Below, in pieces: positions 52,201-61,280 of a stretch of 64,000 nucleotides of DNA. The notes beneath the pieces are model-generated. The model ran no database searches. It worked only from the letters and a program-made list of their open reading frames with translations, and had not been told where the DNA came from. The first letter of the stretch is position 1; each line of letters starts with the position of its first letter. Location of the stretch: NCBI GenBank assembly GCA_900544195.1, contig UQUJ01000001.1:56292-120291 (forward strand), in the 5' to 3' direction. A program made the position numbers and the translations under genes. Source of the DNA: an uncultured Alistipes sp. GTDB lineage: Bacteria > Bacteroidota > Bacteroidia > Bacteroidales > UBA932.

Positions 52201-52392
52201 GCGTTCAAGAAGTTCCCTCTCAAGACTTGCCGTGTCTATGTGACAGGACAGAATCTCTTTACATTCACTTCGTACTCCGGAATGGATCCGGAGATCGGCT
52301 ACGGTGGTGGCAGCGGCTGGGCGCAAGGCATTGACTTGGGCTACTATCCAAGTGCCCGCACCATCCTTTTCGGAGTCAACCTCAAATTTTAG
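49204..52392 (+). CDS. SusC/RagA-family TonB-linked transporter of the amino-sugar locus
   Basis: A 1062-residue outer-membrane importer: signal peptide (about 1-35, ending MGAQS), carboxypeptidase-regulatory domain (about 37-110), TonB-box-like 'VVVVGYGVQKKK' (about 113-124), plug domain with 'LKDAASAAIYGARAANGVILITTKKG' (about 212-238), and the barrel to the C-terminal 'FGVNLKF'. The ATG at 49204 is followed directly by the signal peptide. About 140 bp separate it from the SIS gene, so a secondary promoter is possible. It pairs with the SusD 8 bp downstream and is expected to import chito-oligosaccharides. Confidence 0.94.
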   Translation: MLHTEKRSLIPWTLKVCAAVLSLFGMSVIPMGAQSVLSGTVVTASDGQPIVGAYVLVKGTTVGTTTEVDGTFRIEASSGTILEVSQMGYVTRQVKASDGIRIALDEDQLWLDDVVVVGYGVQKKKLVTGSTVQVKGDDIAKLNTVDVLGALQSQSPGVNIVQNNGFLGSGFKVNIRGLGTIGDSAPLYVVDGVANGSISALNPSDIESVDVLKDAASAAIYGARAANGVILITTKKGKEGQASVTYDGYYGLQNLYKIPTLLNAKEFMQIQDESRIMDGLAPYNWENHIGPRLYKAIKDGWTGTNWLKEIINEDAPVQNHSVNVTGGSKTGTYSLGLAYTGQDATMGVPSSIPHLDRYNFRVNSENTVFKKGSLDVLKVGQTLNYRYQKTTGSFATEGIYWNGVHNMLVMSPLMPAYNSDGSYYVFEDRVADSYVWDTANGAAKNPIAYMDYTSNQNVSKSHYLQASVYAVLQPIERLNIKSQFGYMMSASSYRSYMPEYDLDATAKREMDQVSQSMSLSNRWSWENTASYSFNINEHQIDALVGSSLEKWGYGESLSASNVDSNFGDLEHAYLSNVSTTPSSMSSISGSPSQKNSIASFFARANWNWKEKYMASATMRVDGSSVFARGYRWGYFPSASAGWVITNEDFFKGLGLDSVLDFLKLRTSWGQNGNCNVTGFQYLSLVTSNNGYGGYVFGDVIDKREIGSYAYKLTNSELKWETSEQTNIGFDARLFGNRLGVEFDWYNKLTKDWLVVAPVLYSYGANAPYVNGGNVKNQGLEFGLHWNDSVGEVFYGVNLTGAHNKNKVTKIANADGIIHGTGSIPWEGAEELYRAEVGMPIGYFYGYKTAGVFQNQAEIDAYKGALLNGENTNPGDVIYVDSNNDGVIDANDRTMIGNPHPDFTLGLSFNIEWKGIDLSISGFGSFGQQIFKCYRDFSSSPLNNYTTDILKRWTGEGSSNKYPRLASSSNSNWNRISSLYIEDGDYFKVQNITLGYDIAKAFKKFPLKTCRVYVTGQNLFTFTSYSGMDPEIGYGGGSGWAQGIDLGYYPSARTILFGVNLKF

Positions 52393-52400
52393 AAGGAGAA

Positions 52401-54218
52401 ATGAATATGAAAAAGATCATAATCAATATTGTCCTTGCCGTGACCACGGTGTTTGCGCTGTCAGCGTGCGAGGACTTTCTCGACACCAAGAATCTTACCC
52501 AGAAGACAACCGAGAACTTCCCGGAGACAGAGAAAGACGCGCAGGAGATGGTCACCGCCATCTATGCCCATCTGCTTTTCGAGAGTCCTGAGACATCCTC
52601 TCAGTTCTATGTCGCCCAGCTTGCCGGAGACGATTGCCTTGGCGGGAACCTCTCGTACTCAGGGAACTGTGCCACGAACTTCCTCTTGTACAAGGACAAT
52701 CTTAACGGGCTGCTTTCCTTGTGGGATCGCGACTACACTCTCATCAACAGGGCCAACAGCGCCCTCGCGTCATTCGGGAATGTGAAATCATGGTCATCCG
52801 AGGAGGAAATGAACCGCCTTATCGGCGAGACCTATTTCCTTCGCGCGTTTGCCTACAATGAGCTTGTGCAGATTTTCGGCGGTGTTCCGCTTAGGACCAA
52901 CACCGAGACTGTCAACCTTCCGAGGGCAAGCGTGGAAGAAGTTTACACCGTCATCGAGAGCGATCTCCTCCAGGCCATAAGCTTGATGCCGGACAAAATC
53001 TACACCGCCGGCTCTCCGATGACCGGTCATGCCACCAAGTATGCGGCAGAGGCTATGTTGGCTCGTGTGTTCCTGTTCTACACCGGACGTTATGGGAAGG
53101 ATACCCTTCCAGGCGGAACTACCAAGGCAGAGGTTGTCAAGCATCTTGAGGATTGCATCAATAATTCCGGCCATGATCTTGTGAAGGATCAGCGTGAGAT
53201 CTGGGGGTACACCAACACGACGGTCAACAGCAACAATTCCGGCTACAGGTACCAGTACCCGATAGATCATGACCTGCACTGGGTCGGCAACAGCTGCGTG
53301 GAGACAGTGTTCGCCAACAAGCATAACCTCACGTCAAACTGGACCTACACATGGTTCTCCAACACCTGGTCCATGTTCTGCTCACCGTCAAACGACAACA
53401 GGGACATCAAGCAAAGCTATCCTTTCAGCTTCGGCTGGGGTGCAGGTCCGGTCTCTCCGAAAATGGTCGATGAGTGGAAGGATTGGGCCGCGAGGCAGTC
53501 TTACACAGATGGCTACACAGAGGATCCGCGTCTGACCGGTTCTATCTGGTCCTACACGGCGTACGATCCGAACAACAAGGGCAATGTCCTTCTTGACAGA
53601 AAACTCGACAAGGGAGAGCCTGACTATACCGTCTCCTATCGCTATTACGAGCAGACCGGCTACTTCCAGAAAAAGTACATCAATGTGGGTGCATGGGATG
53701 ACGAGTCCAACTCTTTCAAGAACTCTTGGGCTCTTGTTGAGAATCCGGGTGTCACGGCCCAGACTTCCGCCCAGCTTGTGCAGACGACCGACCTCATCCA
53801 CATCCGTTTCGCTGATGTGCTGCTGATGCACTCCGAACTTACCGAAACCGCTGACGGCATCAACAGGGTCAGAGAAAGAAGCCATCTGGCCCCGGTGTCC
53901 TACTCTCTGGAGAATCTCAAGAACGAGCGCCGTTGGGAACTTGCGTTCGAGTCTGTCCGTTGGTTTGACCTTCTCCGTTGGGCAGGTCCTTCTCTTGAGT
54001 CGGCCGGAAAGATCCTCAATGATCAGACAGGTTTCGACCTGATCAACGAAGGAATTGTCACCCCTATGGTGAGATACGATTACGCGGCACGTCTCAAACA
54101 GACCCAAGGTTACTGGCCTATCCCTCAGGATGAGATTGACATCGCGGGAGGAACCCTTGAGCAGAATCCGGGGTGGGATGCCTCAGCGGCATTTGTTGAT
54201 TGGAACAATTTCAAATAG
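52401..54218 (+). CDS. SusD/RagB-family lipoprotein of the amino-sugar locus
   Basis: A 605-residue surface lipoprotein with signal and lipobox LSAC (Cys24). It shows SusD TPR-like helices and the C-terminal signature 'LKNERRWELAFESVRWFDLLRWAG' (about 515-538). It lies 8 bp after its SusC and binds the same glycan. An 11-bp AAGGAGAAATG ribosome-site sequence precedes the start, more Shine-Dalgarno-like than is usual in this phylum. Confidence 0.95.
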   Translation: MNMKKIIINIVLAVTTVFALSACEDFLDTKNLTQKTTENFPETEKDAQEMVTAIYAHLLFESPETSSQFYVAQLAGDDCLGGNLSYSGNCATNFLLYKDNLNGLLSLWDRDYTLINRANSALASFGNVKSWSSEEEMNRLIGETYFLRAFAYNELVQIFGGVPLRTNTETVNLPRASVEEVYTVIESDLLQAISLMPDKIYTAGSPMTGHATKYAAEAMLARVFLFYTGRYGKDTLPGGTTKAEVVKHLEDCINNSGHDLVKDQREIWGYTNTTVNSNNSGYRYQYPIDHDLHWVGNSCVETVFANKHNLTSNWTYTWFSNTWSMFCSPSNDNRDIKQSYPFSFGWGAGPVSPKMVDEWKDWAARQSYTDGYTEDPRLTGSIWSYTAYDPNNKGNVLLDRKLDKGEPDYTVSYRYYEQTGYFQKKYINVGAWDDESNSFKNSWALVENPGVTAQTSAQLVQTTDLIHIRFADVLLMHSELTETADGINRVRERSHLAPVSYSLENLKNERRWELAFESVRWFDLLRWAGPSLESAGKILNDQTGFDLINEGIVTPMVRYDYAARLKQTQGYWPIPQDEIDIAGGTLEQNPGWDASAAFVDWNNFK

Positions 54219-54229
54219 CAGATGAGAAT

Positions 54230-55135
54230 ATGAAAAAGATACGTATAATTACTGCCATAGCGCTTCTTGCCAGCATGGCGGCATGTAACCCGATAGAGGA
54301 CAAGTCGTTGCGTGATGACTACATCACCAACGCCGGGACTCCTGTCACATCTGAGGAACTAACGTCCTATCTCCATGTGGATCAACCGTATCCGAACACG
54401 GAGACGGCTGTGGAAGGAGACCAGATCGTCTCCCTCAAGAATGATCGCCCTGAGATCGGAGGCGTGTGGCATGTCGTCACTTCCATGGGTGAGACCATCC
54501 TCAAGAGCGATAGTTGCACCTACACTTATGAGTCAAACGGTGAGTTCGAGGTGTACTATGTCGCCCTTTCCGCAGGAAAGATTGTCGAGTCGGCACATTT
54601 CCCGATCACTGTCACCAATGTCTTTGATCCGTGGGCCGGCTATCTGACCGGAGCAAAGGACAAGGCCGACAGGGGCGCGAAAAAGACTTGGGCCTGGAGA
54701 GAGGTCTCATGGGGCTCTGTCTGCAACATGGGAGCGCATGGTGGCTGGAAGTATGCTTCCGCCGGCTATACTCCCGAGTCCAACTTCTGCTGGTGGGGCA
54801 ATGTCAAGATGAGCGATGTGTCCGCCGATGAGAAAATGGTTTTTGAATATGCGGGCAGCAAGATGACAACTTACAATGCTGACGGTTCAGTAAAAGCCAC
54901 AGGAACATTCGGTTTCAACAAGGAAGTCCCTGAGGACGCGGTACTTGGCAGTCTGATCACCACTGCTCCTACCATCGGAGCAAGATTTGATGAGGTCGGG
55001 CAGGGACAGAACAACTCCTTCTACCTGCTGACTTTTGACAATGACTACATCACGATCTTCCATAAGACTCCATCCTCTGCCATGGCGGACTGGAGCGACT
55101 ATGGTTGGTACGCTTATTTCAAGGCGGTGGAATAA
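54230..55135 (+). CDS. surface lipoprotein, probable glycan-binding protein
   Basis: A protein of about 301 residues from ATG 54230 (the frame opens earlier inside SusD). The lipobox is MAAC (Cys19). A PKD/Ig-like domain (about 25-135) is followed by a Trp-rich second domain ('KKTWAWREVSWGSVCNMGAHGGWKYASAG', about 150-180). This arrangement is that of SusE/F-position surface glycan-binding proteins. Its position straight after SusD supports that role. The family has no name I can give. Confidence 0.75.
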   Translation: MKKIRIITAIALLASMAACNPIEDKSLRDDYITNAGTPVTSEELTSYLHVDQPYPNTETAVEGDQIVSLKNDRPEIGGVWHVVTSMGETILKSDSCTYTYESNGEFEVYYVALSAGKIVESAHFPITVTNVFDPWAGYLTGAKDKADRGAKKTWAWREVSWGSVCNMGAHGGWKYASAGYTPESNFCWWGNVKMSDVSADEKMVFEYAGSKMTTYNADGSVKATGTFGFNKEVPEDAVLGSLITTAPTIGARFDEVGQGQNNSFYLLTFDNDYITIFHKTPSSAMADWSDYGWYAYFKAVE

Positions 55136-55220
55136 TAACGGCCATGTGTCTCCAAAGGACTGTGGGCCAGCCGGAAAACCGGTGGCCCCCTGGCCTTTGA
55201 TATTCATAAAGTTTTTTCAG

Positions 55221-55775
55221 ATGAAGATGCCCTCACATATTCATGCTCTAATGTTGGTGTTCGCTGGATTTGTCGCCTTTGGTTGCTCGCAAGGAACGAC
55301 GATGACGATTGAAGGCAGCATTGACAGACGCTATGACGGTCAGACCATATTCCTTGTGCCACAGCCTTATCCCACTTTGGAAACGGTTGATTCCACCAAG
55401 GTAAGGAAGGGCAGGTTCCGTTTCACGGCGGATGCGTCCACGGTGAGGATGTGTGATGTCACCATCTCCAACAAAGCCCGCGCTCCGTTTGTCCAAAGGC
55501 TTCTTGTGGCGGTGGAGCCAGGCACGCTCAATGTGCGTCTGGACACTGTCAGCTCGGCCTGCGGAACACCTCTCAACGCTTTCCTGCAGTCCTGGAAGGA
55601 GGCACTTCAAAGGGGAGAGGATGTCGAGTCTGCCACCATGGACATCATACGGAATAACCCCAATCCGCTTGGGGGCTATCTGTATTACATGTACGACAGG
55701 GCGATGTCTGAATCACAGAAAAGAGAGTTGGACTCGTTGGGCATATACACTTTCCGTCCAGATGTCAGCAGATAG
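55221..55775 (+). CDS. DUF4369-like lipoprotein
   Basis: A 184-residue lipoprotein with signal and lipobox FGC (Cys22). The beta-sandwich 'MTIEGSIDRRYDGQTIFLVPQPYPTLETVDSTKVRKGRFRFTAD' is the DUF4369 pattern. The protein ends about where a thioredoxin-like domain would begin in the longer family members, so it is a short form. It overlaps the DUF6057 gene by 14 bp. Confidence 0.7.
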   Translation: MKMPSHIHALMLVFAGFVAFGCSQGTTMTIEGSIDRRYDGQTIFLVPQPYPTLETVDSTKVRKGRFRFTADASTVRMCDVTISNKARAPFVQRLLVAVEPGTLNVRLDTVSSACGTPLNAFLQSWKEALQRGEDVESATMDIIRNNPNPLGGYLYYMYDRAMSESQKRELDSLGIYTFRPDVSR

Positions 55776-57444
55776 ATCCACAAAAAGGCAGATAGCGCTT
55801 GCAGGAGCGGCTTTCATCGTGCTTTGGACCGTTCTCCAGATTCTTTGTCCCTATCATCTTGCCTTCAAGGAGCAGGCGGATTATTTTCTGCTTGACCGCA
55901 CGTTTGTCCTGTCATTTCTCATGAAACCGGCTTTTCTGAGCGAGTTGGCAGGCGGCTGGCTGACGCAGTTCTACATGCTTGTGGGATTCGCTCCGGTGGT
56001 GCAGACTTTGTTGTGTGCCCTGCTGTGGGCAGGAATGTCCGTCTTCCTGAAAAGAGAAGGCGTGTCCTCACCGTACCTGGCCGCTTTGGTCCCTGCTTTG
56101 CTGGAAGGGGCTCTCTCATGCCTTTTCGAATATCCTGTCAGCATGACCATCGGCGCTGTTGTGTCCGCCTGGGCAGCCGTGGCCTGCCAGTCGTTCAAAG
56201 GGCGGTTGCAAAGGCCTCTTGAGCTTTTGATGCTTCTTCTTGGCTATCCGCTGATAGGATCCCCTGTCTTTCTCCTTTTGGTTCTGTTGCTTTACAAGAA
56301 CCGCCGGAGTCCGGGCCATGTATTGCTCCTTGCCGTTTCCCTGACCGCTGAGATATTCCTTTTCAGGAATATCTACAGGCTGACATCCGCGCAGGCTTTT
56401 GTCTATCCGGTTGTTCCGGGCTATTATTTCGGGCGCGCGGCTCTCATTTTCCACGTTGAGGCCGGAACCCTGCTCGCAGCCCTCGCAGCCATGTCGTCAG
56501 ACAAGTGGCTGAGACGTTTTTTGAGGATCATTTGCGGATTGATGGTCGTGCTCGCGTTCTGTCTCACTGTGAGGCCAAAGGAGGAATGGGACATCAAGAT
56601 CAGTTCTCTGGCCTATTATGGAAAATGGGACAAAGTAAGTGAGATGGGAAAGACCAATCCGTACAAGAGTGTGACAGGATCATATTTCTACAATGTTTCC
56701 TCAAGCCGCAAAGGCACATTGCCGGAGGATATTCTGGAGGTCTATCAGCCATTGTGGAAAGGACTGTTTCTGGCTATCAATGAAAATTCCGGCTACAGAA
56801 GGGTCTTCGACAGTGTGGAGGCTCTGATGGTTTGTGGCGATTTCGCCCAGGCGCAGCACTCCGCTTTGCTTGGCATGACTTTCACTCCGAGACAACGCTC
56901 GTCCAGAATGCTCCGCAGACTTTGTGAGATCGCTATGGCGAACGGTGACTTTGCGGCCGCGGGGAAGTACGCGGACATGCTTCAAAAGACATCGCTTCAC
57001 CGCGGCTGGGCCTCGTCTGTGCTTACAATGGTGGAATCATGCGAAAGACAGCCTGTCTATGGAAGCGCCGATGACATCCTTTTCAGTGCCAATGATTGGT
57101 TCGCATCCCTGCGCAATCTTGCGGAAGAGAATGACGCGGCTCTTGACAGGCTGTTGTGCCTTGACCTTCTTGTCAAGGACATAGCCTCTTTCAGAAAAGA
57201 CTATGACACCTACTACAAGCCGAAGCACGCCTCTGCTCCGGCATTGTACCAGCAAGCTTTGATGATGACATTCGACGAGAATGTTTCTCCGTCAGAGCAA
57301 CTCTCTGAATATGCCATATCCTCGGATGTGTCCGAAATGTGCCTTGAGTTCATTTCAAGACGCGAGGCAGGGGAGGTTTTGACCCCGGATTCAAGCTTCG
57401 GGAAGACATATTGGTACTACTATTATTTCGCTCAACCACAATGA
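55762..57444 (+). CDS. DUF6057-like multi-pass membrane protein
   Basis: A protein of about 560 residues from ATG 55762; a longer frame upstream merely reads through the DUF4369 gene. About 9 hydrophobic segments lie in the first 270 residues, after which a soluble helical domain with TPR-like repeats fills the rest. The pattern fits DUF6057, a Bacteroidota-limited family of unknown function often seen next to DUF4369 and CxxCH beta-propeller genes. It overlaps both neighbours (14 bp and ATGA), so the three are surely coupled. Confidence 0.65.
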   Translation: MSADRSTKRQIALAGAAFIVLWTVLQILCPYHLAFKEQADYFLLDRTFVLSFLMKPAFLSELAGGWLTQFYMLVGFAPVVQTLLCALLWAGMSVFLKREGVSSPYLAALVPALLEGALSCLFEYPVSMTIGAVVSAWAAVACQSFKGRLQRPLELLMLLLGYPLIGSPVFLLLVLLLYKNRRSPGHVLLLAVSLTAEIFLFRNIYRLTSAQAFVYPVVPGYYFGRAALIFHVEAGTLLAALAAMSSDKWLRRFLRIICGLMVVLAFCLTVRPKEEWDIKISSLAYYGKWDKVSEMGKTNPYKSVTGSYFYNVSSSRKGTLPEDILEVYQPLWKGLFLAINENSGYRRVFDSVEALMVCGDFAQAQHSALLGMTFTPRQRSSRMLRRLCEIAMANGDFAAAGKYADMLQKTSLHRGWASSVLTMVESCERQPVYGSADDILFSANDWFASLRNLAEENDAALDRLLCLDLLVKDIASFRKDYDTYYKPKHASAPALYQQALMMTFDENVSPSEQLSEYAISSDVSEMCLEFISRREAGEVLTPDSSFGKTYWYYYYFAQPQ

Positions 57445-58901
57445 CAGGAAGAAACAAAATGATCATCGCTGCGGTCATGGCTGTGATGACTGTCTTCGGA
57501 TGCCGTGAGTCAGATCACGCGGATCATCCTGACGGAATTGTGATGACGCCAGACTACAAGGATATTGTGATTCCGTTCAACATCGCTCCTTTGAACTTTT
57601 CCCTGGAGGGGGTAAAAGGCCAGGTTGAAGTCACGGTCTCCGGTCCACGGAGGGACTACATGTTCAAGGCCAGGGCTTCCAGAGTAGTGTTTCCGTTGAG
57701 AGAATGGCACACAATGCTTGGCTGCGAAAAGGGGAACAAGTTACGGGTTACTGTGACCCACGGCGGGACTTCCATTCAGGAGTTTTTCTGGGAGGTCTCT
57801 CCTGATCCTATTGATAAATATCTCAGTTACAGGTTGATTGAGCCTGCCTACGAAGTCTGGAACCTGCACTCGGTCGAGGAACGTGACCTTGAGGGCTACA
57901 AGGTCCGGATCCTCGGAGACAACAACACGACAGACCATTCGTGCATGAACTGTCACACATCGAACAAGGCTGATTCACCGGCCACGTTCTTCCATGTCAG
58001 GGGAAAGACAGGTGGTACTTTTTACGCGAAGGATGGGGCGCTCCGCAAATTGGACACGAAGACTGACAGCACTGCTGGAGCCGCTGTCTATGGAGAGATA
58101 GAAAAGTCGGGCCGTTTTGGAATATTCACAACGGCCCGGATAATGCCCATCCTGCATTCGGGACGGTTGGAGAGGCTTGAGGTGTTCGACACGTCCAGCG
58201 ATCTGTTTGTTGTGGACTTTCAAGACAACACGGTCTCGGACAATCCTTCTGTCAGAGGAGATGAATTCCAGGAGACTTTTCCATGCTTTTCCCCGGACGG
58301 GAAAACAATCTGTTTCTGCCGGGCAAAGAGTCTTCCTCAGCCGGAAAGTACCAAAATGATGCGGTATGATCTTTACAGTGTGCCGTTTGACCCTGAAACC
58401 GGTGTGTTGTCGGACTCTCTGACTCTTGTTTTCGAAGCCTCGGCCCATGGAAAGTCGGTGAGTTTCCCGAAATTCTCGCCTGACGGCAAACGTGTCCTTT
58501 TCTGCGTGTCTGACTATGGCACTTTCCCTATCTGGCACACCGAGACCGATCTGTGGATGCTGGATCTCCAGACATCGGAGGTGGACACTCTGGCTGGTGT
58601 CAACGGAAGATACTCGGACTCTTATCATAGCTGGAGCTCTAACGGGAGATGGATTGTCTGGGCCTCCAAAAGGGATGACAGGGTCTATGGCAGGCCTTAT
58701 TTCGCCCATGTGGACGAGAACGGTTCGGTCAGCAGGCCTTTTGTCCTTCCGCAGCGTGACCCGGCCTACTATCTGAGCCAGAACAAATCATTCAACATTC
58801 CGGAGATATACCCGATGCCTGAGACATATTCTCATAGCGACATATCCAGGAAGTATTTCAATACACTTCCGGAAAAGATGACCTATAAGAAGATGTTTTG
58901 A
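57441..58901 (+). CDS. TolB-like beta-propeller lipoprotein with a CxxCH heme motif
   Basis: A 486-residue exported protein from ATG 57441, with a lipobox FGC (Cys21). An N-terminal beta-sandwich (about 35-130) precedes a CxxCH motif at C168-C171-H172 ('SCMNCHTS'). A propeller of PD40/TolB-type blades follows ('FSPDGKTICFCRAK', 'FSPDGKRVLFCVSD', 'WSSNGRWIVWASKR', about 285-430). CxxCH suggests one covalently attached heme c, unless it is a plain metal or disulfide site. The start overlaps the stop of the membrane protein. Its biochemical role is unknown. Confidence 0.75.
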   Translation: MTGRNKMIIAAVMAVMTVFGCRESDHADHPDGIVMTPDYKDIVIPFNIAPLNFSLEGVKGQVEVTVSGPRRDYMFKARASRVVFPLREWHTMLGCEKGNKLRVTVTHGGTSIQEFFWEVSPDPIDKYLSYRLIEPAYEVWNLHSVEERDLEGYKVRILGDNNTTDHSCMNCHTSNKADSPATFFHVRGKTGGTFYAKDGALRKLDTKTDSTAGAAVYGEIEKSGRFGIFTTARIMPILHSGRLERLEVFDTSSDLFVVDFQDNTVSDNPSVRGDEFQETFPCFSPDGKTICFCRAKSLPQPESTKMMRYDLYSVPFDPETGVLSDSLTLVFEASAHGKSVSFPKFSPDGKRVLFCVSDYGTFPIWHTETDLWMLDLQTSEVDTLAGVNGRYSDSYHSWSSNGRWIVWASKRDDRVYGRPYFAHVDENGSVSRPFVLPQRDPAYYLSQNKSFNIPEIYPMPETYSHSDISRKYFNTLPEKMTYKKMF

Positions 58902-58935
58902 ACAATATTCATTATTTTTATCAAAACGACTGATT

Positions 58936-60090
58936 ATGCGAACAGTGAGACGTACTCTGATGATCTTGGCCGGCTGCTTGGCCATCGCCCTTTCATCCTG
59001 CGAAAAGGATGACTATAAAAAAGGCGGCCTTATTCCGGGCGGGGGAGAAAACACCCCTGTCCTCCTCGATAAGGTGCCTGGAAGAAATGTGGTGGCCTAC
59101 TGTACCTACTATGGGAAATCCATTCCGGACGTGAATGCCGTGACGCAGATCAACTATGCTTTCGCGGAACTCTATGTCAAGGATGGAGAGTATAAAGGAT
59201 TCAAGCTTCAGGGAGAAGAGTCCAGATTCCGGCAGATAGTTGATCTGAAGAAGAAATCGTCCGGTCTTAAAATACTTATCTCATTCTCTCATACGGTTGT
59301 CAATCCTGACAACGCTCAAGGTGGCGGCTTTTCAAAGATGTCTTCAACTGAGGCCGGGCGTAAGGCTTTCGCCAAGGATTGCCTTGCGTTCTGTCAGAAG
59401 TGGGGCATCGACGGAGTGGACATAGACTGGGAGATGCCGGGCGTCTCATGGAGCGGCCACGCCTGTGATCCGATGCATGACACGGAGAACTTCACTCTGC
59501 TGATGAGCCAGCTCAGGCAGACTCTCGGAAACCGCTATCTGGTGACCTATGCCGGCTATGTCAAGAACAAGGTGTCAGATGACGATGGCTCAGGCAGATA
59601 TTTTGACCTCGTGGCACTCAAGGACATAGTTGACTATGTGTATGTGATGACCTACGACCTTGACGCGGCCCCTCATCACCATAGCGCCATTGACGATCCA
59701 AGAGCCTATTGGGACTGGAAAAGAACTTTTGAGGAATATGCAAAAGCAGGCTTCCCGAAGGAGAAGATGATTTTCGGAGTCCCTTTCTATGCCCGGCACT
59801 CTTTCTCTGAGAATCCTACGGCGATCGACTACAAGAAAATTCTGACACTGGATGAGTCGTTGTACAAAATTGACAATTGGGATGACAAGGCTGGGTGTCC
59901 GTACATCTCGGTGAAAGCCTCCGGCACTTTCTATGCCGGTTATGACAATGCCAGAAGCATTGCGGTCAAGGCTGAATGGGCGATGACCAGAGGTATGTCG
60001 GGACTGATGTGCTGGGACTACGATGCGGACGACGCGTCGGGCACCCTCAGGACGGCTCTTTGGAACGGAGTCATGGACAAAAGATATTAA
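58936..60090 (+). CDS. GH18 chitinase-like lipoprotein
   Basis: A 384-residue lipoprotein (lipobox LSSC, Cys22). It has a TIM barrel with the GH18 catalytic DxxDxDxE in 'DGVDIDWE' (D159, D162, D164, E166), 'ILISFS' strand 3 (about 113-118) and 'MTYDLDAA' strand 6 (about 237-244). The motif set is that of chitinases rather than endo-beta-N-acetylglucosaminidases, although the latter cannot be ruled out. It is expected at the cell surface, cutting chitin or similar beta-1,4-GlcNAc polymers for the SusCD pair. Confidence 0.9.
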   Translation: MRTVRRTLMILAGCLAIALSSCEKDDYKKGGLIPGGGENTPVLLDKVPGRNVVAYCTYYGKSIPDVNAVTQINYAFAELYVKDGEYKGFKLQGEESRFRQIVDLKKKSSGLKILISFSHTVVNPDNAQGGGFSKMSSTEAGRKAFAKDCLAFCQKWGIDGVDIDWEMPGVSWSGHACDPMHDTENFTLLMSQLRQTLGNRYLVTYAGYVKNKVSDDDGSGRYFDLVALKDIVDYVYVMTYDLDAAPHHHSAIDDPRAYWDWKRTFEEYAKAGFPKEKMIFGVPFYARHSFSENPTAIDYKKILTLDESLYKIDNWDDKAGCPYISVKASGTFYAGYDNARSIAVKAEWAMTRGMSGLMCWDYDADDASGTLRTALWNGVMDKRY

Positions 60091-60094
60091 CGGA

Positions 60095-61255
60095 ATGAAC
60101 AATAAGACAATAAAGATCATCGGTGGAAAGGTCTTCACCCCATCTGGAGCGAGGAAAGCCACGGTCATCATCAAGGATGGCTTGATCTCAGAGATAACCG
60201 GGGATTCAGTCGAGATCCCTGACGCGGAGGTCATTGACGCCAAAGGAATGAATGTGGTACCCGGAGGGATTGACATCCACATTCACGGAGGCGGCGGGCA
60301 TGAATTCATAGAAGGCACAGAAGAAGCGTTCAGAACAGCCGTCGAGGCCCATGCCTATTACGGGATGACCTCCATCCTTCCGACTTTGCCGGCCTGCCCT
60401 GCCAGTACGATGACTGAATCCGTAAGAATCTGTGAAAAACTCATGTCCGATCCGGATTCACCTATTCTCGGACTGCATTTTGAAGGCCCGTACCTCAATC
60501 CGAAAAAGGTCGGAGCCATTATTCCTGAATATGTCACCCCGCCGATCAGAGGAGATTACGAATCAATACTTGACGGCACCAAGATTGTCCGCCGTTGGGA
60601 CGCCGCCCCGGAACTCCCGGGGGTGGAGGAGTTCGGACGCTCCTTGGTGAATCATGGAGTGCTTGCCTCGATCGCCCACACAGTGGCTGAGTTTCCTGAT
60701 GTGAGGAAAGCGTTCGACGCAGGATTCACGCACGCCACTCATTTCTACAACGCCATGACAAGTGTGCACAACGTCAGGGAGTACAAGCATGAGGGTACAG
60801 TGGAGAGCGTCTATTCCATCCCGGAGATGACAGTTGAGGTCATCGCTGACGGCAAGCATATTCCTCCAGTGATCCTCCGTTTGATCTGGATGATCAAAGG
60901 AGCGGACAGAACGGCCCTTGTCACAGACGCTTTGGGGTGTTCCGCGGGAGGTTCGGACCGCATTTTTGATCCAAGGGTCGTGATTCATGACGGGGTTTGC
61001 AAACTGTCCGACCATTCCGCCCTGGCTGGAAGCATCGCTACGATGGATCGTCTGGTCGGAACGGCTGTCGAGGCTGGAATCCCGTTCGGTGACGCTGTAC
61101 GGATGTCATCTGAAACCCCGGCGCGTATTATCGGCGCCAATGACCGTAAAGGCTCCCTTGAGAAAGGCAAGGATGCCGACATCGTGTTCTATGACAACGA
61201 CATCGAATTGAAGTTCGTGATGAGAAAGGGTCAGGTACTGAGAAACGATTTGTGA
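60095..61255 (+). CDS. nagA: N-acetylglucosamine-6-phosphate deacetylase
   Basis: A 386-residue cytosolic enzyme from ATG 60095, 4 bp after the chitinase. The metal ligands H62-x-H64 lie in 'GIDIHIHGGGG', Glu in 'LHFEGPYLN' (about 131), His in 'SIAHTVAEF' and 'FTHATHFYNAM' (about 190-220), and the catalytic Asp in 'ALVTDALGCSAGG' (about 275). It removes acetate from GlcNAc-6-phosphate. NagB, the usual next enzyme, is absent from the window. Confidence 0.94.
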   Translation: MNNKTIKIIGGKVFTPSGARKATVIIKDGLISEITGDSVEIPDAEVIDAKGMNVVPGGIDIHIHGGGGHEFIEGTEEAFRTAVEAHAYYGMTSILPTLPACPASTMTESVRICEKLMSDPDSPILGLHFEGPYLNPKKVGAIIPEYVTPPIRGDYESILDGTKIVRRWDAAPELPGVEEFGRSLVNHGVLASIAHTVAEFPDVRKAFDAGFTHATHFYNAMTSVHNVREYKHEGTVESVYSIPEMTVEVIADGKHIPPVILRLIWMIKGADRTALVTDALGCSAGGSDRIFDPRVVIHDGVCKLSDHSALAGSIATMDRLVGTAVEAGIPFGDAVRMSSETPARIIGANDRKGSLEKGKDADIVFYDNDIELKFVMRKGQVLRNDL

Positions 61256-61280
61256 TTATTCTGATAAAATATTCATTATA

